Source: Rhodobacterales bacterium (GTDB taxonomy: Bacteria; Pseudomonadota; Alphaproteobacteria; Rhizobiales; Stappiaceae). Taken from it: DNA of 64,000 nt. The DNA lies in NCBI GenBank assembly GCA_008107755.1, contig VIRH01000087.1, positions 166,280-230,279 of the forward strand, read 5' to 3'. Below the pieces are notes generated by a model. That model did not search any database, had not been told where the DNA came from, and was given only the letters and a program-made list of their open reading frames with translations. Shown piece by piece: positions 1 to 9,259 of this stretch. The first letter of the stretch is position 1; each line of letters opens with the position of its first letter. The translations under genes were made by a program, and so were the position numbers.

Positions 1-2
1 CG

Positions 3-1058
3 ATCGCGGAAGACAAGGACGTCGCCATCATCGGCCTCATCCGCAACGGCACCAGAGTCCGGGGCTTTGCGAGGCGCGAGCAAATCCGCAAGGGCGATTA
101 CCTGGTTGTCGAAGGGGACCCGAAATCCATCGAAAGCTTCATGGGCGTGGCCAAGCTCGATTTCGCCGGCTCCGAACAACACAAGGAGGGCATCGCCGGC
201 GGCGCGCTTTCCCTCGTCGAGGCGATCGTGCCGGACAATGCCCGCATTGCCGGCTCGTCAGCGGTACGTCTCAGGCTTCTTTTCAGCCATGGCGTCACTC
301 TTCTGGGCATCTCGCGGCGCGGCCGACGCATCCAGAAGCGGGTTCGCCATGAAATGATCCGCCCGGGGGACGTGCTCCTGCTGCTCGGACCGCAGGAGCG
401 TCTCGATGCTGCCTGCAACTGGCTCGGCGTCTATCCGCTGGACGGTCGCAAGACCAGCATGATCCAGCGCAACAAGGCCTGGATCGCGATCACCGGCTTT
501 GCCATCGCCATTGCCGCGGCAGTGGCCGGCGTCGTCTATCTTCCGGTCGCGCTGGCCGCCTGCGTCGTGCTCTATGCGGCCAGCGGGCTCGTCAGCGGTG
601 CGGAAGTCTACAATTCCGTCGAATGGAAGGTCATCGTCCTGCTGGGCTCGCTCATTCCCCTCGGCCAGGCTTTCGAGGATGCCGGAAATGCGCAGCTGAT
701 TGCCGACGGCATCTTGAGCCTGACGGCAAATGCGCCGGCCTGGGTGACCCTCGCCCTCCTGATGGTGGTCACCATGACCCTCTCCGACTTCCTGAACAAT
801 GTTGCAACCTGCCTGATCGCGGCCCCCATCTCCATCCAGATCGCCAAGGTGCTGGAAGTCAACGCCGATCCCTTCCTCATGGGGGTTGCAGTTGCAGCTT
901 CCTGTGCCTTTCTCACGCCGATCGGCCACAAGAACAACACCATCATCATGGGACCGGGCGGTTACAGCTTTGGCGATTACTGGCGGATAGGCCTGCCCCT
1001 CGAATTGCTCGTCCTGGCGGTTTCCCTCCCGTCCATCCTCATCTTCTGGCCGCTTTGA
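3..1058 (+). CDS. SLC13-type (citrate/anion) permease with RCK_C/TrkA-C domains, 5' end missing
   Basis: Inner-membrane transporter, 3' part only: the open frame runs to the left edge, so the true start lies outside the window, and the first ATG at 141 is internal. About 351 residues are visible. The first ~145 look like two RCK_C (TrkA-C) regulatory modules (RRGRRIQKRVRHEMIRPGD; then VLLLLGPQERL). The rest is hydrophobic with at least five membrane segments and ends in the conserved SLC13-like stretch FLTPIGHKNNTIIMGPGGY. The family exchanges anions such as dicarboxylates or sulfate with sodium; the substrate cannot be told from the sequence. No operon partner is visible downstream, where a 260-base gap follows. 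Confidence 0.85.
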   Translation: MAEDKDVAIIGLIRNGTRVRGFARREQIRKGDYLVVEGDPKSIESFMGVAKLDFAGSEQHKEGIAGGALSLVEAIVPDNARIAGSSAVRLRLLFSHGVTLLGISRRGRRIQKRVRHEMIRPGDVLLLLGPQERLDAACNWLGVYPLDGRKTSMIQRNKAWIAITGFAIAIAAAVAGVVYLPVALAACVVLYAASGLVSGAEVYNSVEWKVIVLLGSLIPLGQAFEDAGNAQLIADGILSLTANAPAWVTLALLMVVTMTLSDFLNNVATCLIAAPISIQIAKVLEVNADPFLMGVAVAASCAFLTPIGHKNNTIIMGPGGYSFGDYWRIGLPLELLVLAVSLPSILIFWPL

Positions 1059-1321
1059 GACCAGGTTCAGGGGCCTCGCTCGCTTCCCTTTCAAAACACG
1101 GAGCAGATGACGCTCTCGGGCGCGGGCGCTGCATCTCCTCGGCCCCGGCCCGGACACAAAGTCAGTCCGAAGTCAGCGAAAGGGACTTCTCTAACTACCA
1201 AAAGGTGTATAACTTTACGTAATATAAACCATAAATTACATTTTCAGCTTGGACCGCAGCCAATTGCCTTACCGGCAGGATTTCCGACTTCCCGACCCCA
1301 AAAGGTCAGACAAAAGGTTGA

Positions 1322-2143
1322 ATGATGTTGCCAGTCCGCTTGCTGCCCGGAGCCTTCCTGCTCCTGTCCTTTTTTCCATCCTTCGGTCCCGCCACGCATG
1401 CCGCGGACCTTACCGTCGAGCCCGTTGTCGTCATCGAGGAAAGTGCTCCGAGGCAATGGGAGGTGCAAACCACGCTCTATCTCTGGGCGACGGCTCTGGA
1501 AGGCTCCATCGGCATCGGCAATCTGCCAAATGCGAACATCGATGCCACCTTCGGCGACATCCTGGAAAACCTCGACGGAGCCGTGATGGGCAATGTCGCC
1601 GTCAGCAACGGCACATGGCTCCTGCTCGCCGATCTCGTCTGGTCGAAGATGTCGGACCAGACCAACCTGAACGTTCTCAATTCGCCGACACTCAAGTTCG
1701 AACAGTCCTTGCTGATTGCCTCGGCCATTGGCGGCTACGGGCTGCCTTTCGGCATCGATGCTCTCGATGTCTACGTGACGGCGGGTCTGCGCTATCAGAA
1801 CCTGTCGGCCGATACCTCGCTCATCTCCGGCACGTATCCGCTTGAGGTCAACCGAAGCAGGACGGAAGACTGGCTGGATCCGATCGTCGGGGTCGCGGTG
1901 CAGTATGGTTTCAATGACCGCTGGCGCCTGAACGGCATCGCCGATATCGGCGGATTTGGTGTCGGGTCGCAGTTGACCGCCCAGGGCTTCCTGACCCTCA
2001 GCTACAACTGGACCGACCACTTTTCCACCGCGGCCGGATACCGCGCGATTTACACCAATTACGAATCCGGGTCCGGCTCCGACCGGTTCGACTATGAAGC
2101 CACACTTCACGGCCCCTTCCTGAGTGCCGCCTTCCATTTCTGA
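1322..2143 (+). CDS. Outer-membrane beta-barrel protein, function unknown
   Basis: 273 residues. An N-terminal signal peptide (hydrophobic LLPGAFLLLSFFP, then a likely cleavage after THA-A) is followed by alternating polar/hydrophobic strands rich in Trp, Tyr and Gly, and the protein ends in the terminal aromatic AAFHF typical of outer-membrane barrels. The double ATG at 1322/1325 sits behind an AAAAGG-like ribosome site. A short AT-rich stretch at about 1205-1245 is the probable promoter. It stands alone between a permease and an epimerase gene. It resembles uncharacterised alphaproteobacterial OmpW/porin-like proteins; no transport role is claimed. Confidence 0.7.
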   Translation: MMLPVRLLPGAFLLLSFFPSFGPATHAADLTVEPVVVIEESAPRQWEVQTTLYLWATALEGSIGIGNLPNANIDATFGDILENLDGAVMGNVAVSNGTWLLLADLVWSKMSDQTNLNVLNSPTLKFEQSLLIASAIGGYGLPFGIDALDVYVTAGLRYQNLSADTSLISGTYPLEVNRSRTEDWLDPIVGVAVQYGFNDRWRLNGIADIGGFGVGSQLTAQGFLTLSYNWTDHFSTAAGYRAIYTNYESGSGSDRFDYEATLHGPFLSAAFHF

Positions 2144-2321
2144 CACAGCAAGCCTTGCGTGCTGAAACCGCACGCTGGGTTTGCCTTGAGCGTCGCCCAT
2201 CCTCCTGTTCAAGCGTGTGTCGACGTTGCCACATAGCTGGCACGTGGCGACAAAACGTGTAGAACACATGAAACGCACCATAGCGGTGCGATACCAAAAA
2301 CCAGTTTTCGGGAGGATGAAC

Positions 2322-3230
2322 ATGGGCACAGCAAAGAGAATTCTGTTTACGGGCGGATCCGGCAAGGCCGGCCGGCACGTCATTCCCTATCTTCTCGATC
2401 AGGGACACCGGGTCGTGAATGTCGACCTGACGCCTCTCGACCATCCGGGCGTCGACAACCTGACGGCGGACATCACGCAATCCGGCGAAATGTTCAACGT
2501 CATGACGAGCTACGCCAATTTCGACGAGCTGGAGCCGGGCAACGGCGTCCCGGAATTCGATGCCGTCGTTCATTTTGCCGCCGTGCCGCGCATCCTGATC
2601 CATCCCGACAACAAGACCTTCGAGGTCAACGCGATCGGCACCTACAACGTGATCGAGGCGGCCGTGAAGCTCGGCATCCGCAAGATCATCATCGCCTCGT
2701 CGGAAACCACCTATGGCGTCTGCTTCTCCGACGGCCAGACCGACCCGCATGTCCTGCCCGTGGAAGAAGACTACGACGTCGACCCGATGGACAGCTACGG
2801 CCTGTCGAAGGTGGTCAACGAAAAGACCGCCCGCGCCTTCCAGCGGCGCTCGGGCTTCGATATCTATGCCCTCAGGATCGGCAATGTCATCGAGCCGCAC
2901 GAATATGACCGCTTTCCGGATTTCTTCCGGAACCCTGAACAACGGCGGCGCAACATATTCTGCTATATCGACGCGCGCGACCTCGGTCAGATCGTCGATC
3001 TGTGCCTGGAGAAGGACGGCCTCGGCTATCAGGTCTTCAACGCCGGCAACGACACCAACTCGGTCGATATTCCCAACACGGAGATCCTCAAGCGCTTCTT
3101 TCCGAACGTTCCGCTTTCAAGGGAGCTCGGAGACCACGAAGCGCTGTTTTCCAACCGCAAGATCCGCGAAGTGCTCGGTTTCAAGGAAGAGCACGACTGG
3201 CGCAAGTACGTCGACCCGATCAACAGCTGA
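2322..3230 (+). CDS. NAD-dependent epimerase/dehydratase (extended SDR family)
   Basis: 302 residues in the cytoplasm. The N-terminal Rossmann motif is RILFTGGSGKAGRHV (TGxxGxxG type), and the SDR catalytic set is present as S-S-E-T near residue 128 and Y-G-L-S-K (YxxxK) near residue 160. Length and motifs fit sugar-nucleotide epimerases or dehydratases. I chose the ATG at 2322 because GGAGG at 2311-2315 lies six bases upstream; an in-frame ATG at 2316 overlaps that ribosome site and a longer reading from 2217 lacks one. The two MaoC genes downstream begin 60 bases later and may be co-transcribed. The substrate is not identifiable. Confidence 0.85.
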   Translation: MGTAKRILFTGGSGKAGRHVIPYLLDQGHRVVNVDLTPLDHPGVDNLTADITQSGEMFNVMTSYANFDELEPGNGVPEFDAVVHFAAVPRILIHPDNKTFEVNAIGTYNVIEAAVKLGIRKIIIASSETTYGVCFSDGQTDPHVLPVEEDYDVDPMDSYGLSKVVNEKTARAFQRRSGFDIYALRIGNVIEPHEYDRFPDFFRNPEQRRRNIFCYIDARDLGQIVDLCLEKDGLGYQVFNAGNDTNSVDIPNTEILKRFFPNVPLSRELGDHEALFSNRKIREVLGFKEEHDWRKYVDPINS

Positions 3231-3289
3231 CCAATCCTTCTGACAGGCGGGCCCGCATTGCAGGGCCCGCCGCATCCAGCCGGAATGCC

Positions 3290-3748
3290 ATGTCCGATCT
3301 CAATTACTTCGAGGATTTCACGCAAGGCCAGACATTCGACCTTGGAGCGCTCGCCGTCAGCCGCGAGGACATCGTGGAATTTGCCGCCGAATTCGACCCG
3401 CAGCCCTTTCACCTGACGGAAGAAGGCGGAAAGGCATCGCTGCTTGGCGGGCTGGCGGCGTCCGGCTGGCATACCGGTTCCCTGGTCATGAATCTTCTCG
3501 CCACCGGCCTCCTGAACCGCAGCGCATGCCGCGGCTCGCCCGGCATCGACCGGCTGCTCTGGAAACGTCCGGTCTTCCCGGGCGACACGCTGACGGCGAC
3601 CGCGGAAGTCCTGGAAACGCGGGGTCTGAACTCCAAACCGGACCTCGGTCTCGTCACCTTGCGCGTCACGGCGGACAACCAGTCCGGGGTCAATGTGCTG
3701 CTTTGGGAAAGCCCGATCCTCTTTGGAAGACGAGAGCACGGTCAATGA
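3290..3748 (+). CDS. MaoC-like hot-dog dehydratase, first of a tandem pair
   Basis: 152 residues, single hot-dog fold. The hydratase signature is clear: EFDPQPFHL (catalytic Asp and His of R-specific enoyl-CoA hydratases) followed by AASGWHT. The family hydrates trans-2-enoyl-CoA thioesters or acts on related acyl-CoAs. The start ATG at 3290 gives the same N-terminal layout (MxDxxxFED) as the neighbour. The stop codon overlaps the start of the next gene (ATGA at 3745-3748), so the two are translationally coupled and may form a heteromer. The physiological substrate is unknown. Confidence 0.85.
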   Translation: MSDLNYFEDFTQGQTFDLGALAVSREDIVEFAAEFDPQPFHLTEEGGKASLLGGLAASGWHTGSLVMNLLATGLLNRSACRGSPGIDRLLWKRPVFPGDTLTATAEVLETRGLNSKPDLGLVTLRVTADNQSGVNVLLWESPILFGRREHGQ

Positions 3749-4224
3749 CGGACTTTTTCGACGATCTCTGCATTGACGACACTTACGATCTGGGCGCGCA
3801 TACCTTCTCCCGAGACGAGATCCTGCGGTTCGCCGAAAAATATGATCCCCAGCCGTTTCACTTGAGCGAGGAAGCCGCCGCCGAAACACACTATGGCCGT
3901 GTGATCGCCTCCGGTTGGCACACGGCTTCGGTCTTCATGCAACGCTTCGTCGCGACGCTGAAAGCCTCCGAGGAGCGCGCACGGGCGGACGGAAAAACAC
4001 CGGCCCGTTTCGGCCCCTCCCCGGGTTTTGAAAAGCTGCGCTGGATAAAGCCTGTCTATCCGGGCGATACGCTGAGCTATTCACAGAAGGTGACCGGCAA
4101 GACGGAAAGCCGCAGCCGGCCGGAATGGGGCATCGTCCATTCCGACATGCTGGCTCACAATCAGGACGGCGAGCTGGTATTTTCCTTCAAGGCGATCGTC
4201 TTCGTCGAACGGCGCGGAAGCTGA
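3745..4224 (+). CDS. MaoC-like hot-dog dehydratase, second of a tandem pair
   Basis: 159 residues, clearly paralogous to the upstream gene. It has KYDPQPFHL with the Asp/His pair, then ASGWHT and a shared KPVYPGDTL motif (KPVFPGDTL in the partner). Its start overlaps the upstream stop by four bases, a sign of coupled translation. The C-terminus ends FSFKAIVFVERR, as in single-domain MaoC proteins. Convergent with the methyltransferase gene on the minus strand. Likely an acyl-CoA hydratase subunit; which pathway it serves is not shown by its neighbours. Confidence 0.85.
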   Translation: MTDFFDDLCIDDTYDLGAHTFSRDEILRFAEKYDPQPFHLSEEAAAETHYGRVIASGWHTASVFMQRFVATLKASEERARADGKTPARFGPSPGFEKLRWIKPVYPGDTLSYSQKVTGKTESRSRPEWGIVHSDMLAHNQDGELVFSFKAIVFVERRGS

Positions 4225-4288
4225 GGTCAATCAGCCGCCACGACCTGGCTCGTTCGACGGTTCAGGTTCCGAAGGAGATCCGAAGGGC

Positions 4289-5314
4289 CTAGCTCGGCTT
4301 TCTGCCGTGCACCAGCGTCGTCATTCCCGGGATCATCGGTCCGGTTTGGATATCGACGAAACCTGCCGCCTTCATCAGGTCCTCGACATAGGCACTGGTG
4401 ATGGAGCGGGCTTCCGGATTGAAGGCCGTGTGCTGAAGCTGCCAAAGGGCGGCAAGCTTCGGGCCTTCCCTGTTCTCGTCGACCATGAAGTCGTGCACCA
4501 TGAACCGCCCGCCCGGACTGAGGACACCCGCCGCCTTGCGAACAAGACTGGCAATTTCCGCGCCTGGTACGCCGGAAAAGAGATAGGACATCAGCACCGC
4601 GTCGGCGCTGGACGGCCATGCGTCCTTGAGCGCGTTGCCCGGCTGGTAGGCGATCCGGTCCTGAAGTCCTTCTTCGGCAATGAACTGCTCTCCGACCTTC
4701 GCGACGTTCGGGAAATCAAGCACGGTGGAGCAAAGCTGCGGATAGGCCTTGCAGAGCGAAATGGAAAAGGCCCCTGTGCCGCCGCCGACATCCAGCAACA
4801 TTCTGGCAGACGAGAGGTCGACCATCTTGGCAAGCCCCCTGCCCGGCCCGAGAGATCCGGCATGTTGCGAGCGGGAATAAAGCCTTGCCTGTTCCGGATC
4901 GCTGAACCAGTCCTCATAGGAGGCAATCTGGTCCTGCTCGAGATTGTCCGTCAGTGCATCGTTGAGCTGAGTCAGGAAGGGATACATCTGCTTGTCGATC
5001 TGAAAGCGCAGATAATCGCCAAAATCGTATTTGCGTCCCTTCACCAGAAAGGATTCCGCTGCAGGCGAATTTGCAAAGCCGTCGCCATCGCGGCGGACAA
5101 GGCCGAGGCTGGTGAGAGCGGTCAGCAACGTTGTTGCCCGGTCGAGATCAAGGGCACTTTTTTCAGCAACATCTTTCGGAGACAGCGTCTTTTCGGAGAG
5201 AACCGAAAAGAGATCGACGTGGAGTGCAGAAAAAAGGGCTTTTGACCCCATGAAACCAAAAGCAATATCGGATATTTCCTCAGCCGATTCGAGTGACCTG
5301 ACGGTACTCCCCAT
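4289..5314 (-). CDS. SAM-dependent O-methyltransferase (acetylserotonin/hydroxyneurosporene type)
   Basis: 341 residues. The N-terminal half carries a winged-helix dimerisation domain (SPKDVAEKSALDLDRATTLLTAL), as in plant and bacterial family-2 O-methyltransferases. The C-terminal half has the SAM-binding loop LLDVGGGTGAFS, followed by VLDFPNV, GGRFMVHDFM and a C-terminal MIPGMTTLVHGRK. The start at 5314 is chosen because AGGGAGGTGA lies just upstream; the longer reading from 5359 puts that site inside the gene. Related enzymes methylate hydroxyl groups of carotenoids, quinones or aromatic compounds; no biosynthetic cluster is present to suggest a substrate. Confidence 0.85.
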   Translation of the reverse strand: MGSTVRSLESAEEISDIAFGFMGSKALFSALHVDLFSVLSEKTLSPKDVAEKSALDLDRATTLLTALTSLGLVRRDGDGFANSPAAESFLVKGRKYDFGDYLRFQIDKQMYPFLTQLNDALTDNLEQDQIASYEDWFSDPEQARLYSRSQHAGSLGPGRGLAKMVDLSSARMLLDVGGGTGAFSISLCKAYPQLCSTVLDFPNVAKVGEQFIAEEGLQDRIAYQPGNALKDAWPSSADAVLMSYLFSGVPGAEIASLVRKAAGVLSPGGRFMVHDFMVDENREGPKLAALWQLQHTAFNPEARSITSAYVEDLMKAAGFVDIQTGPMIPGMTTLVHGRKPS

Positions 5315-5536
5315 ATTCACCTCCCTAAATTTACTTGCAGAATATTGATTGAAATCCATTTCAGAAAACCGATTTCAGGCAGGTGCAATCATACCTGTTG
5401 TGCAGTGCGATGCAAATTCGGAGGTCTTCGAAAAGAAACCCGAACCGGTTACCAGTCGGCCGCCCCTTGTTTCCGCGCCCCAAGCAAATAGGGTGTCGTG
5501 GCAATTCACCAAAGCCCCGCGGCAGAGACACCTCCA

Positions 5537-6448
5537 ATGCCACAATCCTCCCGTTTTCTCGGCTTTTCCGGCAGCCCTTCGGAAACGTCACCGCCTTGCG
5601 CAGTCATCTTCGGCGCCGGCCATGGCAGCACCTATCCCGGCAAGGACAGCAGCGCCTATGCATCAGCCGCAGATGCCATTCGGGCAGCCAGTCAGGAAGA
5701 TGCCGCTCTCGTCGAGAACTGGGATTTTGACCTCGGAGGCCCCTTGTTCGACAACCGGTCCGTCTGCTGTCTGGATTTCGGCAACGTCTCAAGCGCCATG
5801 CATGACAACGCCGGCAATCGCAGGCTGATCGAGACCAGGACCCGGGAAATCCTGGGCATTCCTGCCGTACCCATCATGATCGGCGGCGATGACTCGGTGC
5901 CGATCCCGTTCATCTCCGCCTTCGCGGACGTAGGCCCGGTCTGGCTCCTTCAGATCGACGCACATATCGACTGGCGCGACGACGTTGACAGTGAGCGCTT
6001 CGGCTATTCAAGCCCGATGAGACGCGCAAGCGAGATGCCCCATGTCGAGGGCATCGTGCAGGTCGGCATGCGTGCGGTCGGCAGCGCGGGCGTTGCGGAA
6101 CTGAAAGCCGCGCAGGGTTACGGCAGCCGTCTGGTGAGCGCGCGCGAGGTTCACACAGCAGGCGTCGAGGCGGCGCTCCGCCACATCCCCGAAGGGGCCC
6201 GCACAATCGTCACACTGGATTGCGACGGCCTTGATCCAGGCCTCATGCCCGGTGTCGCGGCAAGAACACCCGGCGGCCTTACCTACACACAGGTGATTGA
6301 TCTGATCGCCGGCCTCGGGAAACGCGCAAGGATCACCGGTTTCGATCTGGTGGAGTACTTTCCGCCGGCGGATGTGGACGGCCTTTCAGCACTTACCGCG
6401 TCGCGCATCATCGTGAACGCGATCGGCACCATTGCCCGCCAGACCTGA
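5537..6448 (+). CDS. Arginase/agmatinase-family ureohydrolase
   Basis: 303 residues. The three metal-binding motifs of the ureohydrolase superfamily are visible: GGDDS (residues 117-120 region), DAHID (141-145) and DCDGLDP (228-234). Members hydrolyse guanidino compounds (arginine, agmatine, guanidinobutyrate) to urea and an amine at a two-manganese centre. The first motif usually reads GGDHS with His as a metal ligand; here residue 119 is Asp, so metal binding or substrate may differ from textbook agmatinase. Start at 5537 chosen for a compact N-terminus; an upstream in-frame ATG at 5498 has no better ribosome site. Stands alone. Confidence 0.8.
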   Translation: MPQSSRFLGFSGSPSETSPPCAVIFGAGHGSTYPGKDSSAYASAADAIRAASQEDAALVENWDFDLGGPLFDNRSVCCLDFGNVSSAMHDNAGNRRLIETRTREILGIPAVPIMIGGDDSVPIPFISAFADVGPVWLLQIDAHIDWRDDVDSERFGYSSPMRRASEMPHVEGIVQVGMRAVGSAGVAELKAAQGYGSRLVSAREVHTAGVEAALRHIPEGARTIVTLDCDGLDPGLMPGVAARTPGGLTYTQVIDLIAGLGKRARITGFDLVEYFPPADVDGLSALTASRIIVNAIGTIARQT

Positions 6449-6469
6449 AATTCCCGTCCTGCGGCATGA

Positions 6470-6949
6470 TCAAAGGCTACGCGCGAAGAGGATCTCGTCA
6501 TGAATCTCGATGCCGTAATCGCCGCGCAACGGGATGCCGGGTTTCAGCTCACGCTCGCGGTCGATGATGCCCTGTCCGACCCGCTCCAGGCGGAAGCCGC
6601 GGCGCTGGTAGAAACGGAAAGCGTCGAGGTTGTCGTTGGACGTGCGCACGATCAGCCGGTCGATGCCGTGCGCCCGCGCATCCTGGACGACTGCATCCAG
6701 CAACTGGCTGCCGACACCGCCCCAGCGGTTCAGGGAATCCAGTGTGAGGATCTCCCACTCGACATCCCGCTTGATCAGCGTCACGAGGCCGACCAGCGTG
6801 TCCTCATCATAGGCGACGTAACCCGGCAAACGGGACGCATCGATCATCTCGTCATCGAGCATGATTTCCGGCGCGGTCCAGCGCTCCGTCAGGAGCTGAT
6901 GCACGGCGGCATGATCCCTGTCTTCAGTGGAACGGATAATCACGGGCAT
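6470..6949 (-). CDS. GNAT-family N-acetyltransferase
   Basis: 159 residues. The acetyl-CoA binding region reads LDSLNRWGGVGSQLLDAVV (R/Q-x-x-G-x-G/A-like loop), followed by the typical RTSNDNLDAFRFYQRRGFRLERV motif with the family tyrosine. The family transfers acetyl from acetyl-CoA to an amine. It lies 24 bases downstream of bluB on the same strand and may be the last gene of that run. Substrate unknown. Confidence 0.85.
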   Translation of the reverse strand: MPVIIRSTEDRDHAAVHQLLTERWTAPEIMLDDEMIDASRLPGYVAYDEDTLVGLVTLIKRDVEWEILTLDSLNRWGGVGSQLLDAVVQDARAHGIDRLIVRTSNDNLDAFRFYQRRGFRLERVGQGIIDRERELKPGIPLRGDYGIEIHDEILFARSL

Positions 6950-6973
6950 CAGTAAACTCCCAAAGCACGGGCT

Positions 6974-7621
6974 CTAGCGGCGAAAAAGCCGCGATTTCAG
7001 GGGACTACGCGATTGCCAGCGCAGCCGTTCAAGCTCTGGATCGATGTGCTCCTCCTCGGGATATCCGACGCATAGATAGGCCACAAGCCGCCAGGAGGCG
7101 TCAACATCGAGAATTTCACCGACGGTGGCCGGGTCGAGGATCGACACCCACCCGACCCCGATCCCTTCCGTTCGGGCGGCAAGCCAGAAGGTATGGATCA
7201 TGCTGACAGTCGAATAGGACAGCGTCTCCGGCATGGTCGAGCGGCCAAGCCCGTGCCCCTGCTCGGGATCCTCATCGCAAAAGACGGCGAGATGGACAGG
7301 CGCCTCGCGCAGGCCCGCCAACTTGAGCGCGCGATAGTGCTGCGCGGTCTCGTCGTCGTATTCCCTCGCCGCAGCGGCATTTTCCTCTTCGAAGCACGCT
7401 GTCACCCGCGCCCTTGCTTCCGCGCTCTCCACAAGAACGATCCGCCAGGGCTGACTGTTGCCGACGGAAGGCGCAAGATCCGCAAGCTCGAGCAGGCGAC
7501 CGATCGTTCCGTTCGGCAGCGGATCTGCGCGAAAGCGGCGCACATCCCGGCGCCACCGCAAAAGGGTCTCGAAGTCGTCGCGAAACGGTGCGGAAAACTC
7601 CGGTGCGTCGATATCCTCCAT
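6974..7621 (-). CDS. bluB: 5,6-dimethylbenzimidazole synthase BluB
   Basis: 215 residues, nitroreductase-like flavoprotein fold. BluB breaks down reduced FMN with oxygen to give the lower ligand of vitamin B12. Supporting stretches are LLRWRRDVRRFRADPLP, LADLAPSVGNSQPWRI and EGIGVGWVSILDP, all characteristic of BluB. I chose the ATG at 7621 because GGGGGAGG precedes it by a few bases; the ATG at 7636 would place that ribosome site inside the gene. The gene follows apt by 21 bases on the same strand. No other cobalamin gene is in the window. Confidence 0.93.
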   Translation of the reverse strand: MEDIDAPEFSAPFRDDFETLLRWRRDVRRFRADPLPNGTIGRLLELADLAPSVGNSQPWRIVLVESAEARARVTACFEEENAAAAREYDDETAQHYRALKLAGLREAPVHLAVFCDEDPEQGHGLGRSTMPETLSYSTVSMIHTFWLAARTEGIGVGWVSILDPATVGEILDVDASWRLVAYLCVGYPEEEHIDPELERLRWQSRSPLKSRLFRR

Positions 7622-7642
7622 GGCGTCCTCCCCCATGTCGGT

Positions 7643-8191
7643 TCAGTGGCCGGGAAATTCCACCAGAGTGCGCACCGGAACCTTCATGGCTTCAAGCTTC
7701 TTGCGGCCGCCGAGATCGGGCAGATCGACGATGAAGCAGGCTGCCTCGATATTGGCGCCCATGGAGCGCAGCAGCTTGCAGGCGGCCTCTGCCGTACCGC
7801 CGGTCGCGATCAGGTCGTCGACCAGGATCACTCGGTCGCCCGGCTTGATGGCATCCTTGTGCACCTCCATCTCGTCGAGCCCGTATTCCAGCGAATAGGC
7901 GATCCGCACGGTTTCATGCGGCAGCTTGCCCTTCTTTCGGATCGGCACGAAGCCGGCAGAGACCTGATGTGCGACAGCGCCGCCCAGAATGAACCCGCGC
8001 GCTTCGATGCCGGCGATCTGGTCGACCTTCGACCCGGCCCATGGCTGAACCAGAGCATCTACCGCCCGGCGGAACGCGCGCGCGTTGCCCAGAAGCGTTG
8101 TGATATCGCGGAAGAGAATGCCCTCTTTCGGGTAATCCTTGATGGTGCGGATCGAGTTGATCAGTTCATCCTGGATTGTGTGCTCGCTCAT
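7643..8191 (-). CDS. apt: Adenine phosphoribosyltransferase
   Basis: 182 residues, the usual length. Apt converts adenine and PRPP to AMP, salvaging adenine released by MTA phosphorylase, whose gene lies just upstream. The PRPP-binding loop [17 protein letters not shown] is intact, and [14 protein letters not shown] and [14 protein letters not shown] are standard family blocks. It sits in a minus-strand run mtnP-apt-bluB; the pairing with mtnP is metabolically sensible because MtnP releases adenine. Confidence 0.96.
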   Translation of the reverse strand: MSEHTIQDELINSIRTIKDYPKEGILFRDITTLLGNARAFRRAVDALVQPWAGSKVDQIAGIEARGFILGGAVAHQVSAGFVPIRKKGKLPHETVRIAYSLEYGLDEMEVHKDAIKPGDRVILVDDLIATGGTAEAACKLLRSMGANIEAACFIVDLPDLGGRKKLEAMKVPVRTLVEFPGH

Positions 8192-8307
8192 CGAAGTCTC
8201 TTTCTCGTGCGTCGCCGGATCTGAGCCCAGCTAACGCTTATACCAGTTTTGGGCCGTCAGGCCGAAGCGTATCGGCGCGCGCCGGAAAGCATCCGGCACG
8301 GGCGATG

Positions 8308-9189
8308 TCAGGATGCCTTGTTGAGAACGCGTCCGGCGACCGCGTCCAACTTGGCGACCAGCGCCGCATCCCGCTTGTCGGGTGCGGTCATCAGTGCGAA
8401 TTCCAGGGCGGTGTCGGACCCGGCCGGGCAGGATTGATGCTCGCGCGGCAGATCGCGCGCGACCCGTGCCACCAGCCGCTGCGCGTTGTCCGCATTGTCG
8501 TGCAGCACCTTGATGATCGCCTGGATGTCGACTTCGCCATGGTCGGGATGCCAGCTGTCATAATCGGTGACCATGGCAACCGTCGCGTAGCAGATCTCGG
8601 CCTCGCGGGCGAGCTTGGCCTCCGGCATGTTGGTCATTCCGATGACATCGCAGCCCCAGGAGCGGTAGAGTTCGCTTTCCGCAAGCGACGAGAATTGCGG
8701 TCCTTCCATCGCCAGATAGGTGCCGCCCCTTGCATAGGCAAGCTTCTCAGCCTCGGCGGCCGCCGCCACCGCGTCGACCAGTTTCGGGCTGACCGGGGTC
8801 GCCATGGAAACATGGGCCACACATCCCGTGCCGAAGAAACTCTTGTCGCGTGCAATGGTGCGGTCGATGAACTGGTCCACCAGCACGAACATGCCCGGAG
8901 AGTGTTCTTCCTTCAAGGAACCACAGGCAGACACGGACAGGAGATCCGTCACGCCGCAGCGCTTCATCACGTCGATGTTGGCGCGGTAGTTGATACTGGT
9001 CGGCGAATAGACATGCCCGCGGCCATGGCGTGGAAGAAAGACGATCTTGAGGCCGTCGATGGTGCCGATCCGGACCTGGTCGGAGGGCACACCCCACGGA
9101 CTGTCCACCGTCACCCATTGCGAGTCTTCCAGCCCGGGAAGATCGTAGATGCCCGATCCCCCGATGATGCCCAGCACAGCTTCTGCCAT
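8308..9189 (-). CDS. mtnP: S-methyl-5'-thioadenosine phosphorylase
   Basis: 293 residues. MtnP cleaves MTA with phosphate to adenine and 5-methylthioribose-1-phosphate. Family motifs: LGIIGGSGIYDLPGL at the N-terminus, FLPRHGRGHVYSPTSINYRAN (phosphate/nucleoside site) and LAMEGPQFSSLAESELYRSWG followed by IGMTNMPEAKLAREAEICY. GGAGCGGAT precedes the ATG. Downstream apt handles the adenine; the isomerase gene mtnA for the other product is 34 kb away in this window. Confidence 0.95.
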   Translation of the reverse strand: MAEAVLGIIGGSGIYDLPGLEDSQWVTVDSPWGVPSDQVRIGTIDGLKIVFLPRHGRGHVYSPTSINYRANIDVMKRCGVTDLLSVSACGSLKEEHSPGMFVLVDQFIDRTIARDKSFFGTGCVAHVSMATPVSPKLVDAVAAAAEAEKLAYARGGTYLAMEGPQFSSLAESELYRSWGCDVIGMTNMPEAKLAREAEICYATVAMVTDYDSWHPDHGEVDIQAIIKVLHDNADNAQRLVARVARDLPREHQSCPAGSDTALEFALMTAPDKRDAALVAKLDAVAGRVLNKAS

Positions 9190-9259
9190 ATCCGCTCCAA
9201 GAGTTCGTGAGGACCTGCCTCACCGTCCGCGTTCAGGAAAATTGCGACCGTGTGAAAGG

